Source: Stenotrophomonas sp. 24(2023) (lineage in GTDB: Bacteria; Pseudomonadota; Gammaproteobacteria; Xanthomonadales; Xanthomonadaceae). Taken from it: a stretch of DNA of 64,000 nucleotides. Below are positions 7,765 through 17,225 of this stretch, in pieces; the stretch's first letter is position 1, and every line of letters begins with the position of its first letter. The DNA lies in the NCBI RefSeq assembly GCF_030913365.1, contig NZ_CP133160.1, positions 3,572,001 to 3,636,000 of the forward strand, in the 5' to 3' direction. The position numbers were made by a program, and so were the translations under genes. A model generated the notes under the pieces. It saw nothing but the letters and a program-made list of their open reading frames with translations, had not been told where the DNA came from and made no database searches.

Positions 7765-8634
7765 TTATTCAACTGAATGAAGAAGTACGTCGGCCACGGC
7801 GTCCGGCGCTTTCATCCACGCGAAGTGATCGGCAGGCGTGCCCAGCCGTGCGGCCGACAGCACGGTGATCTGTGCATCGACCTGCTGCAGCTTGTCCACC
7901 AGGGCCTGCATCGAGCCGGGCGGTGCCAGCCAGTCATCGGCCATCAGTACGGCCTGGGCCGTGCCCTGCACGCGGGCCAGTTGTGCTTCCAGGTCTTCGC
8001 TCATGCCTGCAGCGGCGTATCGGTTGTTCAGCCCCACGCGGGCCCAGTCGGCGATCAGGCCGCGTGCTTCGGTGCCGCCAAAGCCCAGCCGGCGCCCATG
8101 CAGCACGCCCTGGCGGCGGGCCAGCCAGGGCAGGAAACGGTAGAACAGCGGCAGCAGCCAGCCACGCGGTGGAGGGAAGCTGCGCCAGTAGGGCGTGCCG
8201 CTGGCCACCAGCCACAGGCGGTGGAAGGCCGCGGGATGGCGGCCGGCATGCACGCAGGCCAGCTGCCCGCCCAGGCTGTGGCCACCGATGATCCAGGGCA
8301 GTGCGGTCCCATCGGTGTCCGCGTTGGCCAGCACGGCCTGGCTGGCCGGCAGGTCCTGTTCAAGGATCTGCCGGTAACCCCAGTCCTGCGCACGCGACGG
8401 GCGCAGTGAACTGCTGCCGTTGCCGCGCCATTCGTGCAGGTACACGGCAATGCCCTGGGCCGCCAGCACCTGGGCCAGCGGCAGGTAGTGGCGCGCGGCC
8501 ACGCCCAGCGCCGGCAGCCACAACAGGCGTGCCTGCGGTGCATCGGGCACGGCGGCGATCAGGTCGAAGCGGTGGCCATCGCCGCTGGTGACGGGAAGCA
8601 TGCGGGGCCCCGCGCTCTGCGGCATGTCGTTCAT
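7765..8634 (-). CDS. Alpha/beta-hydrolase family protein
   Basis: A 289-residue cytosolic alpha/beta-hydrolase-fold protein. The nucleophile elbow GHSLGG is at about residues 117-122 (Ser catalytic), an oxyanion-type segment LHEWRGNGSSS lies earlier, and TPADHFAW near the C-terminus carries the likely catalytic His. There is no signal peptide. It resembles the predicted lysophospholipase/serine-aminopeptidase S33-like group; substrate unknown. Its start overlaps the stop of thiD by 4 nt (ATGA), so the two are probably co-transcribed and coupled, although no functional tie to thiamin synthesis is evident. Confidence 0.85.
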   Translation of the reverse strand: MNDMPQSAGPRMLPVTSGDGHRFDLIAAVPDAPQARLLWLPALGVAARHYLPLAQVLAAQGIAVYLHEWRGNGSSSLRPSRAQDWGYRQILEQDLPASQAVLANADTDGTALPWIIGGHSLGGQLACVHAGRHPAAFHRLWLVASGTPYWRSFPPPRGWLLPLFYRFLPWLARRQGVLHGRRLGFGGTEARGLIADWARVGLNNRYAAAGMSEDLEAQLARVQGTAQAVLMADDWLAPPGSMQALVDKLQQVDAQITVLSAARLGTPADHFAWMKAPDAVADVLLHSVE

Positions 8635-9440
8635 GCGTGCGGCGCGGCGCCGAAGTGGTCCAGCACCAGGACCTCGCTGCGCCCGGGCGTGTAGCCCTGC
8701 TGCAGGCCGCGCGCCACGTAATCGATGGCCGCCTCACAGGCGTTGGCCACGCTGAGCCCGTTGCATAGCTGCGCGGCGATGGCCGAGGCCAGCGTGCAGC
8801 CGGTGCCGTGTGCATCCACCGGCAGGCGCGCATGGATGAATTCCTCGCTGCTGACGCCGTCGAAGAAGCGATCCACCACGCGGCTGCCTTCCTGCAGGTG
8901 GCCGCCCTTGAGCAGCACCGCGCCCGCCCCCCGGTCGAGCAGCGTGGCGGCCGCGCGCTCGGCATCGTCGGCGTTGGCAATGCGGTGGCCGACCAACAGT
9001 TCGGCTTCCGGCGTGTTGGGCGTAACCAGCGTGGCCAACGGCAGCAGCCGCTCGCGCAGAGCCGTCAGCGCGCTGTCTTCCAGCAGCTTGGCACCGCTGG
9101 TGGCGACCATCACCGGATCCAGCACCACCTGTGGTGGGCGGTAGCGCTCCAGCGCATCGGCCACGGCATGGATGACCTCGGCGTTGGCCAGCATGCCCAG
9201 CTTGACCGCGTGGATCTGGAAATCATCGAAGCACGCATCGATCTGCGCCCGCAGGAAGTCGATCGGCGGCACGTGCACGGCGGTCACGCCACGGGTGTTC
9301 TGCGCGGTCAGTGCGGCGATCGCCGACAGGCCATGCACGCGATGGGCGGCGAAGGCCTTCAGGTCGGCCTGGATGCCGGCGCCACCGCCGGAATCGGAAC
9401 CGGCGATGGTCAGGGCGGAAACGGGAGTGGTCGGGCTCAT
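8631..9440 (-). CDS. thiD: Hydroxymethylpyrimidine (phosphate) kinase ThiD
   Basis: A 269-residue ribokinase-fold enzyme that phosphorylates HMP and HMP-P in thiamin pyrophosphate synthesis. The N-terminal [19 protein letters not shown] is diagnostic, as are [27 protein letters not shown] and the anion hole/catalytic segment [17 protein letters not shown]. Start: ATG at 9440; the frame extends further upstream through repeat sequence that is not part of the protein. No TPP riboswitch is visible upstream. It lies upstream of and overlaps the hydrolase gene. Confidence 0.96.
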   Translation of the reverse strand: MSPTTPVSALTIAGSDSGGGAGIQADLKAFAAHRVHGLSAIAALTAQNTRGVTAVHVPPIDFLRAQIDACFDDFQIHAVKLGMLANAEVIHAVADALERYRPPQVVLDPVMVATSGAKLLEDSALTALRERLLPLATLVTPNTPEAELLVGHRIANADDAERAAATLLDRGAGAVLLKGGHLQEGSRVVDRFFDGVSSEEFIHARLPVDAHGTGCTLASAIAAQLCNGLSVANACEAAIDYVARGLQQGYTPGRSEVLVLDHFGAAPHA

Positions 9441-9501
9441 GCCCCGATTGTGCCGTGGTCCCTGCGGCAGGGGTAGGGCGGGGCGTGCCCGTCGGTGGAA
9501 A

Positions 9502-9610
9502 GCCGCCAGGCGTGGCCTGGCGCCACCGTGCCGTAGATCCACGCCATGCGTGGATGGGCCGTGGCCGCGCGCACCCGTCCGGAACGCGTCCCAACGTGGC
9601 CTGGCGCTAC
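9502..9610. repeat. SMAG-type repeats between thiD and the DUF1275 gene
   Basis: Three units: an inverted unit with GTGG in place of GTAG (9502-9526), a perfect direct unit (9533-9556) and a degenerate inverted unit (about 9589-9610) whose GTAG (9610-9607 on the minus strand) provides the TAG stop of the next gene. They occupy almost the whole gap. Confidence 0.8.
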
Positions 9611-10278
9611 CGGTGCCGCCAGCGTATCCATTGCTGGAACAGCACATAGCCTACGCCGGCCAGGCCGGTCAGCAGCGCCGGTGCCAGCAGCGCGTCGTAA
9701 TGCCAGTGGGCGAAGAGCCACGCACCGATGATGCCCCCGGCAAGGAAGCCGGTGATGATCAGGCCGCTCAGGGTCAGCCGTCGCACCTGCAGGGGCAGGC
9801 CGCGCAGCAGGTGGCCCAGGCCGATGCCCAGGTCGGTGAACATGCCGCTGAGATGGGTGGTGCGTACGACGGCCCCGCTGAACGTGGTCGCCAGTGCGTT
9901 CTGCAGGCCGCAGGCCATCGCCGCCGACAACGCACCCCAGATCTGCTGCTGCTTGAACAAGGGAATCGCTGCCAGCAGCAACACCGATTCCAGGGCCAGT
10001 GCCAGGCCATAGCGGCGGCCCAGTTGCAGCGTGCTGTCCTGGATCAACAGCCCGCTGACCATGGCGCCCAGCGAAAACGCGATCAGCAGCGCCCACAGAT
10101 GGCGCGCGGCACGCCAGTCACCCTGCGCCAGCGCCATGCCCAGCTGGCTGGTGGTGCCGGTCATATGGCTGACGGCCTGGTGTTCGAAGCCCAGGAAGCC
10201 GACGACATTCACCATGCCGGCCACGCACGAGAGCGCGACCGCGCCGATCCAGACCCAGGTGGGCAGGCGGATTCCCAT
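9607..10278 (-). CDS. DUF1275 (YoaK-type) inner-membrane protein
   Basis: A 223-residue protein with about six predicted transmembrane helices (for example [32 protein letters not shown]). The sequence [20 protein letters not shown] near the N-terminus is the conserved DUF1275/YoaK signature. This widespread family of small bacterial membrane proteins has no established function. It is followed by thiD on the same strand across a repeat-filled spacer. The stop codon lies in a SMAG repeat. Confidence 0.88.
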   Translation of the reverse strand: MGIRLPTWVWIGAVALSCVAGMVNVVGFLGFEHQAVSHMTGTTSQLGMALAQGDWRAARHLWALLIAFSLGAMVSGLLIQDSTLQLGRRYGLALALESVLLLAAIPLFKQQQIWGALSAAMACGLQNALATTFSGAVVRTTHLSGMFTDLGIGLGHLLRGLPLQVRRLTLSGLIITGFLAGGIIGAWLFAHWHYDALLAPALLTGLAGVGYVLFQQWIRWRHR

Positions 10279-10289
10279 CGGCCGGGCCT

Positions 10290-10787
10290 TCAGGGCCCGC
10301 CGAAGCCGCCATTGAACTGCAGCTCGCTGAAGGTATTGCTGGCCGGATCGAACAGGGCGCCCCAGAACTGCGCGCCGCCATCGCAGACGCGGATCGCTTC
10401 ACGCGCCGGGTTGATGCTGTTGTCGTCGGGCAGGTGGAAGGCGTTGATGTAGACCAGCTTGCGCCCGCCCGCTTCGATGCCGACGTACTGGCGGTCGAAA
10501 TCAAGCACCTTCGGCACCTGCGCTTCCAGCGAGGACAGCCGTGTCTCCAGCTGGTCCACCTGCTGCCGGCTGGGCGCCCAGTAGCCGGTCACCCGGCCCG
10601 GGTCACGCCCCGGGCTGGGGCGTGAGCAGGTGTCCAGTACCTGTGCGGCGACGACCGGACGGGTGACCACCCATGACTGGCCGGTCTTGAGGGTGGTGGG
10701 AATGCTGGGCGGGCCCTTGACCGGGGTGCAGGCGCCCAGCAGGGCGCCTGCGGCCAGCGGCAGCAGCCAGTGGGCGGGGCGGTTCAC
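10290..10787 (-). CDS. Putative lipoprotein (165 aa)
   Basis: Begins with GTG (10787), overlapping the phoH stop by 4 nt. The N-terminus is a lipoprotein signal: [20 protein letters not shown] with lipobox LGAC. The mature part has no recognised domain; it contains [17 protein letters not shown] and a C-terminal segment [20 protein letters not shown]. It is probably anchored to the inner leaflet of the outer membrane. The family is unknown to me; similar lipoproteins are expected only in close relatives. Its coupling to phoH looks like operon packing rather than evidence of shared function. Confidence 0.75.
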   Translation of the reverse strand: MNRPAHWLLPLAAGALLGACTPVKGPPSIPTTLKTGQSWVVTRPVVAAQVLDTCSRPSPGRDPGRVTGYWAPSRQQVDQLETRLSSLEAQVPKVLDFDRQYVGIEAGGRKLVYINAFHLPDDNSINPAREAIRVCDGGAQFWGALFDPASNTFSELQFNGGFGGP

Positions 10788-12184
10788 AGCACCTCCGAGG
10801 CATAGTCGGCCAGGCGCGAGCGCTCGCCGCGGCGCAGCGTGATGTGGGCGCTGTGCGGCCAGTTCTTGAAGCGGTCCACCGCGTAGGTCAGGCCCGAGGT
10901 GGTCTCGGTCAGGTACGGCGTGTCGATCTGCTCCACGTTGCCCAGGCAGACGATCTTGGTGCCGGGGCCGGCACGGGTGATCAGCGTCTTCATCTGCTTG
11001 GGCGTGAGGTTCTGCGCCTCGTCCAGGATCAGGTAGCGGCTCAGGAAGGTGCGGCCGCGCATGAAGTTCATCGAGCGGATCTTGATGCGGCTGGCCAGCA
11101 GGTCGTTGGTGGCCTGGCGGCCCCAGGCGCCGCCCTCCTGGTTGTGGGTCAGCACTTCCAGGTTGTCGGTCAGCGCCCCCATCCACGGCGTCATCTTTTC
11201 TTCTTCGGTACCGGGCAGGAAGCCGATGTCCTCGCCGACGCTGACCGTGGCGCGGGTCATGATGATCTCGCGGTAGCGCTGCTGGTCCATGGTCTGCGCA
11301 AGTCCAGCCGCCAGCGCCAGCAGGGTCTTGCCGGTGCCGGCGGTGCCGAGCAGGGTGACGAAGTCGATGTCCGGGTCCATCAGGGCGTTGAGCGCGAAGT
11401 TCTGCTCGCGGTTGCGCGCGCTGATGCCCCACACGGCATGGCTGCCATGGCGGTAGTCATCCACCAGCGACAGCACCACCTTGCCATCGCCGACCACGCG
11501 GCTCACGCGCAGTTCGACCTCGTCTTCGCCGGGCAGGTAGACGTACTGGTTCGGGTACCACTCCTCGCCATCCTGCGCTTCGATTTCGTAATGCGTGCGG
11601 CCCTTGTCGCTCCAGCTGCGCAGATCGTTGCCGTGGCGCTTCCAGAAATCCTCCGGCAGCTCGGTGGCGCCGGTGTAGAGCAGGCTGAAATCGTCCAGCG
11701 CGCGGTCATTCTCGTAGTCTTCCGACACGATGCCGGCGATGGCCGCCTTGATCCGCAGGTTGATGTCCTTGGACACGAACACCACCGGGATTTCCGGGGT
11801 TTCTTCCTTCAGCGCCAGGATGGCACCGAGGATGGCATTGTCCGGGATCACCGCGCCGAAGCTCTTGCCGGCGTCGAAATGGCTGGTCTGGAAGCGCAGC
11901 TTGCCGGCGCTGTGCTTGCCGCGCAGCTGCAGGCCCTGCGGGCGCTGCAGTGGAATGCCGTCGGCCAGATTGTCCAGGCCCGAGGCCTGCACCAGCTCGT
12001 TGAGGAAGCGGCTGACCTGGCGGGCGTTGCGGCTCGCTTCGGAGGTGCCCTTCTTGCCGTTGTCCAGCTCCTCGATCACCTGCATGGGCAGGTAGACGTC
12101 GTGCTCCTCGAATTTGAACAGCGCGGTGGGATCGTGCATCAGCACGTTGGTATCCAGCACGTAGATGCGCTTGCCTCGGGTCAT
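10784..12184 (-). CDS. PhoH-family ATPase with N-terminal PIN domain
   Basis: A 466-residue PhoH2/YlaK-type protein. The N-terminal PIN-like RNase domain (about 1-150) starts YVLDTNVLMHDPTAL and carries the acidic residues of the fold. The C-terminal PhoH domain has Walker A GTAGTGKTLLALAAG and Walker B YLILDEAQNLTPKQMKTLI. Homologous PhoH2 proteins act as RNA helicase/RNases. ATG at 12184 is chosen because the family starts with the VLDTNVL strand. The gene lies between bcp and a lipoprotein gene, all on the minus strand. Confidence 0.93.
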   Translation of the reverse strand: MTRGKRIYVLDTNVLMHDPTALFKFEEHDVYLPMQVIEELDNGKKGTSEASRNARQVSRFLNELVQASGLDNLADGIPLQRPQGLQLRGKHSAGKLRFQTSHFDAGKSFGAVIPDNAILGAILALKEETPEIPVVFVSKDINLRIKAAIAGIVSEDYENDRALDDFSLLYTGATELPEDFWKRHGNDLRSWSDKGRTHYEIEAQDGEEWYPNQYVYLPGEDEVELRVSRVVGDGKVVLSLVDDYRHGSHAVWGISARNREQNFALNALMDPDIDFVTLLGTAGTGKTLLALAAGLAQTMDQQRYREIIMTRATVSVGEDIGFLPGTEEEKMTPWMGALTDNLEVLTHNQEGGAWGRQATNDLLASRIKIRSMNFMRGRTFLSRYLILDEAQNLTPKQMKTLITRAGPGTKIVCLGNVEQIDTPYLTETTSGLTYAVDRFKNWPHSAHITLRRGERSRLADYASEVL

Positions 12185-12265
12185 CGTCAGTTCCTGGTTA
12201 CGGGCAGGGAAAAGCCACCACGGCCTGCAGGGCAGGGTGGTGGCGGACAAAGTAGGCGAGGGGGC

Positions 12266-12745
12266 TCACTTGGATTGGGCGGCCTTCAGTTCGGCCAGCA
12301 CGGCATCGGCATGTCCGGCGACCTTGACCTTGCGCCAGGCCTGCACGATGCGGCTGTCGGGGGAAATCAGGAAGGTGCTGCGTTCGATGCCACGTACCTG
12401 CTTGCCGTACATGTTCTTCATCTTGATCACGTCGAAGGCGGTGCACAGCGCTTCGTCGGCATCGCTGACCAGCGGGAACGCGAAGCCCTGCTTGGCACAG
12501 AAGTTGTCGTGCGACTTCACCGAATCGCGGGAGACGCCGAGCACGGCCGCGCCGGCTTTCCTGAAGTCCGGCAGCAGGGCATTGAAGTCGATGCCTTCGG
12601 TGGTGCAGCCGGGGGTGCTGTCCTTGGGGTAGAAGTACAGCACCAGCCACTGGCCGGCATGGTCGCCGAGGGTGGCGTGGGCGCCGCCGGACAGGGCCAG
12701 CGGCAGGGAGAGGGTGGTGCTGTCCAGGGTATCGCCGTTGTTCAT
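12266..12745 (-). CDS. bcp: Thioredoxin-dependent peroxiredoxin (Bcp/PrxQ)
   Basis: A 159-residue peroxiredoxin of the BCP/PrxQ group that reduces hydroperoxides with thioredoxin. The peroxidatic Cys47 is in YPKDSTPGCTTEGIDF; the nearby resolving Cys five residues later found in E. coli Bcp is absent. A second Cys at position 83 (HDNFCAKQG) could act as the resolver, the arrangement seen in the Xanthomonas enzyme. Pro44-Gly-Cys and the later Arg in RGIERSTFLI complete the active site. It is adjacent to gcvR, with dapA divergent beyond it, the same neighbourhood as in E. coli. Confidence 0.95.
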   Translation of the reverse strand: MNNGDTLDSTTLSLPLALSGGAHATLGDHAGQWLVLYFYPKDSTPGCTTEGIDFNALLPDFRKAGAAVLGVSRDSVKSHDNFCAKQGFAFPLVSDADEALCTAFDVIKMKNMYGKQVRGIERSTFLISPDSRIVQAWRKVKVAGHADAVLAELKAAQSK

Positions 12746-12837
12746 GGAGTCCTTCTGTCGAGCCTGGGTTCTTTCTACGACAATTGCATGAAACGCCACG
12801 CGCCCGTGAGGAACGCGCGAAAAAGCATCAGAGCCAC

Positions 12838-13398
12838 TCAGAACTTCATCGGGTCCATGATCGCGTCCAGGTTCAGGTGGTCGCAGAATTCGAGGAAGTC
12901 GTCGCGCAGCGCCGCGATGTGCATGTTGGCCGGCACGCCGATGGTCACCTGCGCGCTGAACATTTCCGCACCGGTCTGCATGGCGCGGTAGCGGGTGCTC
13001 TGCAGGTTCTCGATGGTGATGCCCTGGCGGTCGAAGAAGTCGGCCAGCTGGAACAGGATGCCGGGCTTGTCCGCGGCGATCACTTCCACGATGTAGGGCA
13101 ACAGGTTGGACTGGGTCTGCTTGGCGGCAGTGCGGTACCACACCAGCTTCAGGCCTTCCTCGCGCTCGAGCCGGGTCAGCATGGCTTCCAGCTTGGCGAC
13201 CGAATCCCACGAGCCGGTGGCCAGGGCGGTGACCGAGACATCGCGGCCAACCGTGGCCAGCCGTGCGTCCACCAGGTTGCAGCCGCTGTCGGCGATGCGG
13301 CGGGTGACGGACAGCAGGGGGGACTCCGGATGCGTCGTGTAGGCGTTGATCAGGAGGTGGTTTTCGCTCGGCGCAGGGCGCGGGGTGGTGTCGGTCAA
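12838..13398 (-). CDS. gcvR: ACT-domain regulator, GcvR-like
   Basis: A 186-residue protein of two tandem ACT domains, the layout of GcvR, the glycine-cleavage-system repressor that works by binding GcvA. The first ACT runs from LLINAYTTHPESPLLSVTRR and the second from PYIVEVIAADKPGILFQLAD. There is no DNA-binding domain. It is divergent from dapA, as in enterobacteria. Because no gcvA or gcv operon is in view, the target in this organism is inferred. Confidence 0.85.
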   Translation of the reverse strand: MTDTTPRPAPSENHLLINAYTTHPESPLLSVTRRIADSGCNLVDARLATVGRDVSVTALATGSWDSVAKLEAMLTRLEREEGLKLVWYRTAAKQTQSNLLPYIVEVIAADKPGILFQLADFFDRQGITIENLQSTRYRAMQTGAEMFSAQVTIGVPANMHIAALRDDFLEFCDHLNLDAIMDPMKF

Positions 13399-13566
13399 GG
13401 CGATTCCGGGTAATGCGATGCGTTAGTCTGAATGCCCGCTCAGGCGGGGATCCACCGGTGTCCAGCATACTTGCCCGCGCTTTCGTGCCGCAAGTAACAT
13501 TCAGGGCACCTGCGGCCCCGCGCGGCGGGCGTTTGACCCCCCTTTCCAGCCAAGAGCAGCACGTCC

Positions 13567-14460
13567 TTGTCCCTTTCCGGCCTCATCACCGCGCTGGCGA
13601 CCCCGTTCCGGGCCGACGGCGCACTCGATCCCGACGGTTGGCAGCGCCTGCTGCACCTGCAACTGGAGGGGGGTGTCCATGGCGTGGTCGTTGCCGGTTC
13701 CACCGGCGAAGCGGCCACCCTGTCCGACGCCGAATATGACCTGCTGCTGGCCAGTGCCGTGGAGCGCATCGGCGGCCGCCTGCCGGTACTTGCCGGCACC
13801 GGCCTGTCGGGTACCGCCAAGACCATCGAGCAGACCCGCCGCGCCGCGGCGCTGGGCGCCAGCCACGCCCTGGTGGTGACCCCGCCTTACGTGCGCCCGA
13901 CCCAGGCCGGGCTGATCGCCCATTACCGTGCGGTCGCCGACCAGGGCGGGTTGCCGGTGGTGCTGTACAACGTGCCCGGGCGCACCGGCTGCGACATGCT
14001 GCCGGAGACCGTGGCCGAGCTGGCGGGCCATCCCAACATCGTCGGCATCAAGGAAGCCGTGGGCGATACCGGGCGCGTCAAGGCGCTGCTGGCGCTGCGC
14101 GGCCCGGCCTTCGCCGTGCTCAGTGGCGATGACGGCACCGCTGCCCGCTCCATCCATGCCGGCATGGATGGCCTGGTGTCGGTGGGTTCCAATGCGCTGC
14201 CCGGCGCCTACCGCCGCATGGTCGACCTGGCGGCCGCACACGATTTCGAGGCCACCGAGGCCTGGGATGCACGCCTGGAGCCGTTCCACGACTTCTGCGG
14301 CGTTGAACCGAATCCGATCCCGGTCAAGGCGCTGCTGCGTCGCATCGGTATCGGCCACGACCTGCGCCTGCCGTTGCTGCCGCTGTCTGCGGCACACCAC
14401 GCGGCCGCCGACCACCTGGCCGGCGATATCGCCGCGCTTGAAGCCCTTTCCAGCCACTGA
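13567..14460 (+). CDS. dapA: 4-hydroxy-tetrahydrodipicolinate synthase DapA
   Basis: A 297-residue (beta/alpha)8 enzyme that condenses pyruvate and aspartate semialdehyde in lysine and meso-diaminopimelate synthesis. Motifs: [11 protein letters not shown] at the N-terminus, GSTGEAATL (the usual TT pair is Ser-Thr here), the tyrosine in [10 protein letters not shown], and the Schiff-base lysine in VGIKEAVGD. The TTG start at 13567 gives the canonical N-terminus and is the best choice, although its ribosome site is weak. A BamC-like lipoprotein gene follows 35 bp downstream, matching the dapA-bamC order of other gammaproteobacteria. Confidence 0.96.
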   Translation: MSLSGLITALATPFRADGALDPDGWQRLLHLQLEGGVHGVVVAGSTGEAATLSDAEYDLLLASAVERIGGRLPVLAGTGLSGTAKTIEQTRRAAALGASHALVVTPPYVRPTQAGLIAHYRAVADQGGLPVVLYNVPGRTGCDMLPETVAELAGHPNIVGIKEAVGDTGRVKALLALRGPAFAVLSGDDGTAARSIHAGMDGLVSVGSNALPGAYRRMVDLAAAHDFEATEAWDARLEPFHDFCGVEPNPIPVKALLRRIGIGHDLRLPLLPLSAAHHAAADHLAGDIAALEALSSH

Positions 14461-14495
14461 CCGATCGTGGCCTTGGCCTGATCCAGGAGATTCCC

Positions 14496-15017
14496 ATGCG
14501 TCAATCCGTTTCCGCCGTCCGCGTGCTGTCCTTCGCGATCCTCGCTCTCGGCACCGCCGTCGGCACCACCGGCTGCTTCAAGAAGGGTGTGCGCGGCGAT
14601 TACGCCCTGGCCCCGGAGATGCGTCCGCTGGAAGTGCCGCCGGACCTGAACGTGCCGGCGACCAATGGCGACACCCGCATCCCGGCGCTGGCGTCGTCCT
14701 CGACCAAGCCGGCGGCGGTCGCCCCGGCCGCTGCTCCGGCGGCCAGCGCCAGCGGCTTCACTGTCGCCGGCAGCAAGGAGGATGTGTTCGGCAAGGTCGG
14801 CACCGCGCTGGAAGGCGTGCAGGGCGTGACCATTGCCAGCCGTGCCCAGCTGCTGGGCTCCTACGATGTCGCCTATGAAGGCAGCAACTTCCTGGTCCGT
14901 GTGGTTGCGGTCGATGCCGGTGCCTATGTTTCGGCCGTCGACCCGCGTGGCCTGCCGGCCACCGCCGAGGCGCCGGTGAAGCTGATCGCCGCACTGAAGG
15001 CGAAGCTGGCGCAGTAA
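14496..15017 (+). CDS. Short BamC/NlpB-like lipoprotein
   Basis: A 173-residue lipoprotein with signal sequence ending GTTGC (Cys27 predicted lipidated). After the Cys, YALAPEMRPLEVPPDLNVP resembles the N-terminal lasso of BamC that wraps around BamD. A Pro/Ala linker and one compact domain follow (GSKEDVFGKVGTALEGVQGV to the end), against two helix-grip domains in E. coli BamC (344 aa). The position right after dapA is where bamC lies in E. coli. Taken together this suggests a reduced BamC of the outer-membrane beta-barrel assembly machine, but the similarity is short and the assignment is tentative. Confidence 0.6.
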   Translation: MRQSVSAVRVLSFAILALGTAVGTTGCFKKGVRGDYALAPEMRPLEVPPDLNVPATNGDTRIPALASSSTKPAAVAPAAAPAASASGFTVAGSKEDVFGKVGTALEGVQGVTIASRAQLLGSYDVAYEGSNFLVRVVAVDAGAYVSAVDPRGLPATAEAPVKLIAALKAKLAQ

Positions 15018-15094
15018 ACACCGGTCCGGCGGGTGCGGGCCCCGGCCCGCGCCCTCCGGGGGCAGCCGGGCATGGCCTGGTATGGCCGGAAATG

Positions 15095-15122
15095 AAAAAA
15101 GGGCGCCGTTGGCGCCCTTTTT
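15095..15122. terminator. Bidirectional rho-independent terminator
   Basis: Stem GGGCGCC (15101-15107) / GGCGCCC (15111-15117), three-base loop, flanked by six A residues on the left and five T residues on the right. It can end both the dapA operon (plus) and the ferredoxin gene (minus). Confidence 0.93.
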
Positions 15123-15142
15123 CTTCCGCCGTTGCTGGCGCC

Positions 15143-15466
15143 TCAGCGTTCCAGCAGCTTCAGCTTGTCCGGCTTGCCGTCCCACTCGCCGGCATCGGCG
15201 GGCGGGTCCTTGCGCACGGTCAGCACTGGCCATTCCCTGGCCAGTTCGGCGTTCAGGCCCACGAAGACCTCCTGGCCGGCCGGTACGTCGTCTTCCGGGA
15301 AGATGGCATTGACCGGGCATTCCGGCTCGCACAGCGTGCAGTCGATGCATTCATCCGGGTCGATCACCAGGAAGTTCGGGCCTTCGTGGAAGCAATCCAC
15401 GGGGCACACTTCCACGCAATCGGTGTGTTTGCACTTGATGCAGTTTTCGGTGACGACAAAAGGCAT
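15143..15466 (-). CDS. fdxA: 7Fe ferredoxin FdxA
   Basis: A 107-residue [3Fe-4S][4Fe-4S] ferredoxin of the Azotobacter FdI type, a low-potential electron carrier in the cytosol. The cluster ligands are seen in [17 protein letters not shown] and [12 protein letters not shown]. After the second motif comes the C-terminal extension typical of this group ([18 protein letters not shown]). ATG at 15466 gives [13 protein letters not shown], the family start. It is convergent with the dapA operon and shares its terminator; the redox partner is not indicated by context. Confidence 0.95.
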   Translation of the reverse strand: MPFVVTENCIKCKHTDCVEVCPVDCFHEGPNFLVIDPDECIDCTLCEPECPVNAIFPEDDVPAGQEVFVGLNAELAREWPVLTVRKDPPADAGEWDGKPDKLKLLER

Positions 15467-15628
15467 GGGAAAAGGCAGATCCGTCTCTAAGCCGCACAAT
15501 TCTAGAACAGGTTGGCCCCCGGTGTCGGTTCCCGCGGCCCGATGGCGCGCCAGGCAGGGCTGTGCGACGCTGCGCGACGGGCGCCGGCCGGCAGGGCCGG
15601 GGCCGTCCATTCCTTCACAGGCAGGCCC

Positions 15629-17053
15629 ATGACCACGGCAGCGTCCGCTTCCCCCATCGCCCAGGGCGAAAACACCGCTTTCATCATCCTGATCAGCTGC
15701 GTGGCGACCCTGGGAGGCTTCCTGTTCGGCTTTGACAGCGGGGTCATCAACGGGACCGTGGACGGCCTGCGCCAGGCCTTCAATTCCAGCGAGGCCGCAC
15801 TGGGCTTCGAGGTGGCCTCGATGCTGCTGGGGTGTGCGATCGGCGCCTTCGTGGCCGGCTGGCTGGGTGACCGCCTGGGACGCCGCGGCGTGCTGATCAT
15901 CGCCGCCGTGCTGTTCCTGCTGTCGGCCCTGGGGGCCGGCGCCGCGCACGCGTCATGGCTGTTCGTCACCGCCCGCGTGCTGGGCGGATTCGCCGTCGGG
16001 GCGGCCAGCGTGATGTCCCCGGCCTACATCGCCGAGGTGGCCTCGGCCCGCTACCGTGGCCGGCTGGCCACGGTGCAGCAGATGGCCATCATCTGCGGCC
16101 TGTTCGCGGCCTTCCTGAGCAATTTCCTGCTGGCGCGCGCGGCCGGCGCGTCCACCGAGCCCTTGTGGCTGGGGCAGGAGGCCTGGCGCTGGATGTTCTG
16201 GATGCAGGCCTTCCCGTCGCTGCTGTTCCTGATCCTGCTGCTGTTGATTCCCGAAAGCCCGCGCTTCCTGGTGGCCAAGGGGCGCACGGCGCAGGCAGCT
16301 GCCGTGCTGGCGCGGCTGTATGGCGCTGTCGAAGCCCGGGTGAAGCTGGGCGAGATCGAGGCCAGCCTGGACCAGGGCGCGCAGGCGCCGCGCCTGTCCG
16401 ATCTGGTCAGCAAGGCCAGCGGCAGGCTGCGGCCGATCGTCTGGGTCGGGCTGGGACTGGCGGTGTTCCAGCAGCTGGTCGGCATCAACGTGGTGTTCTA
16501 CTACGGTGCGGTGCTGTGGCAGGCGGTGGGCTTTTCCGAAAGCGATGCGCTGCTGATCAACGTACTGTCCGGTGGCCTGAGCATTGGCGCCTGCCTGCTT
16601 ACCGTGGCGCTGATTGACCGTATCGGCCGCAAGCCGCTGCTGTGGATCGGCTCGCTGGGCATGTCGGTGGCACTGGTGCTGATGGTGGTGGCCTTCTCCA
16701 GTGGCACCCTGGCCGATGGGCGGCTGCACCTGTCCGATGGCATGGGGCGGCTGGCGCTGGTGGCGGCCAATACCTACGTGGTGTTCTTCAACCTGTCCTG
16801 GGGGCCGGTGATGTGGGTGATGCTGGGCGAGATGTTCCCGAACCAGATCCGAGGGTCGGCGCTGGCCGTGGCCGGCGCCGCGCAGTGGACCTCGAACTTC
16901 GCCATCACGGTCACCTTCCCGATGCTGCTGGCCGGTATCGGCCTGGCCGGGGCCTATGGGCTGTATGCGGCCGCCGCGATCCTGTCGCTGTTCTTCGTCA
17001 CCCGCTACGTGCGCGAGACCAAGGGCAAGGAACTGGAGCAGATGGAGGGCTGA
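15629..17053 (+). CDS. Sugar porter, major facilitator superfamily
   Basis: A 474-residue inner-membrane proton:sugar symporter of the XylE/GalP/AraE family with 12 predicted helices. Signatures: [15 protein letters not shown] in helix 1, [11 protein letters not shown] (loop 2-3), [21 protein letters not shown] in helix 4, [23 protein letters not shown] after helix 6, [14 protein letters not shown] in helix 7, and a C-terminal [15 protein letters not shown] at 15629 is the first start consistent with the family. The substrate is probably a hexose or pentose, but cannot be fixed from sequence. The gene is monocistronic and ends at a strong terminator. Confidence 0.93.
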   Translation: MTTAASASPIAQGENTAFIILISCVATLGGFLFGFDSGVINGTVDGLRQAFNSSEAALGFEVASMLLGCAIGAFVAGWLGDRLGRRGVLIIAAVLFLLSALGAGAAHASWLFVTARVLGGFAVGAASVMSPAYIAEVASARYRGRLATVQQMAIICGLFAAFLSNFLLARAAGASTEPLWLGQEAWRWMFWMQAFPSLLFLILLLLIPESPRFLVAKGRTAQAAAVLARLYGAVEARVKLGEIEASLDQGAQAPRLSDLVSKASGRLRPIVWVGLGLAVFQQLVGINVVFYYGAVLWQAVGFSESDALLINVLSGGLSIGACLLTVALIDRIGRKPLLWIGSLGMSVALVLMVVAFSSGTLADGRLHLSDGMGRLALVAANTYVVFFNLSWGPVMWVMLGEMFPNQIRGSALAVAGAAQWTSNFAITVTFPMLLAGIGLAGAYGLYAAAAILSLFFVTRYVRETKGKELEQMEG

Positions 17054-17180
17054 GACGGATCGTGGATGCCGGTGCCTGGCGCAGGGAGGGGCCCGCCCCC
17101 TCCTGCGCAGGAGCATGGAGGCGCCAATGCGCCCGCCGAGCCGGAGCGGCCAATCCCCGGAACCCATCCCCGGAAAACAG

Positions 17181-17205
17181 AAAAGCCCGCACAAGGCGGG
17201 CTTTT
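17181..17205. terminator. Bidirectional rho-independent terminator
   Basis: Stem AAAAGCCCGC (17181-17190) / GCGGGCTTTT (17196-17205) with a five-base loop and T/A runs on both sides. It serves the plus-strand transporter and the minus-strand tRNA-Glu gene. Confidence 0.93.
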
Positions 17206-17225
17206 TCGGTTGCTGCGACGGCGAC

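Noticed and set aside
9400..9440. TPP riboswitch in front of thiD
   Set aside because: The upstream region is filled by repeats and the DUF1275 gene; no THI-box sequence is visible.
10844..12991. A 715-codon open frame on the plus strand
   Set aside because: It runs antisense to phoH, bcp and part of gcvR; the product is His/Gln/Gly-rich with no domain, as expected for the complementary frame of high-GC genes.
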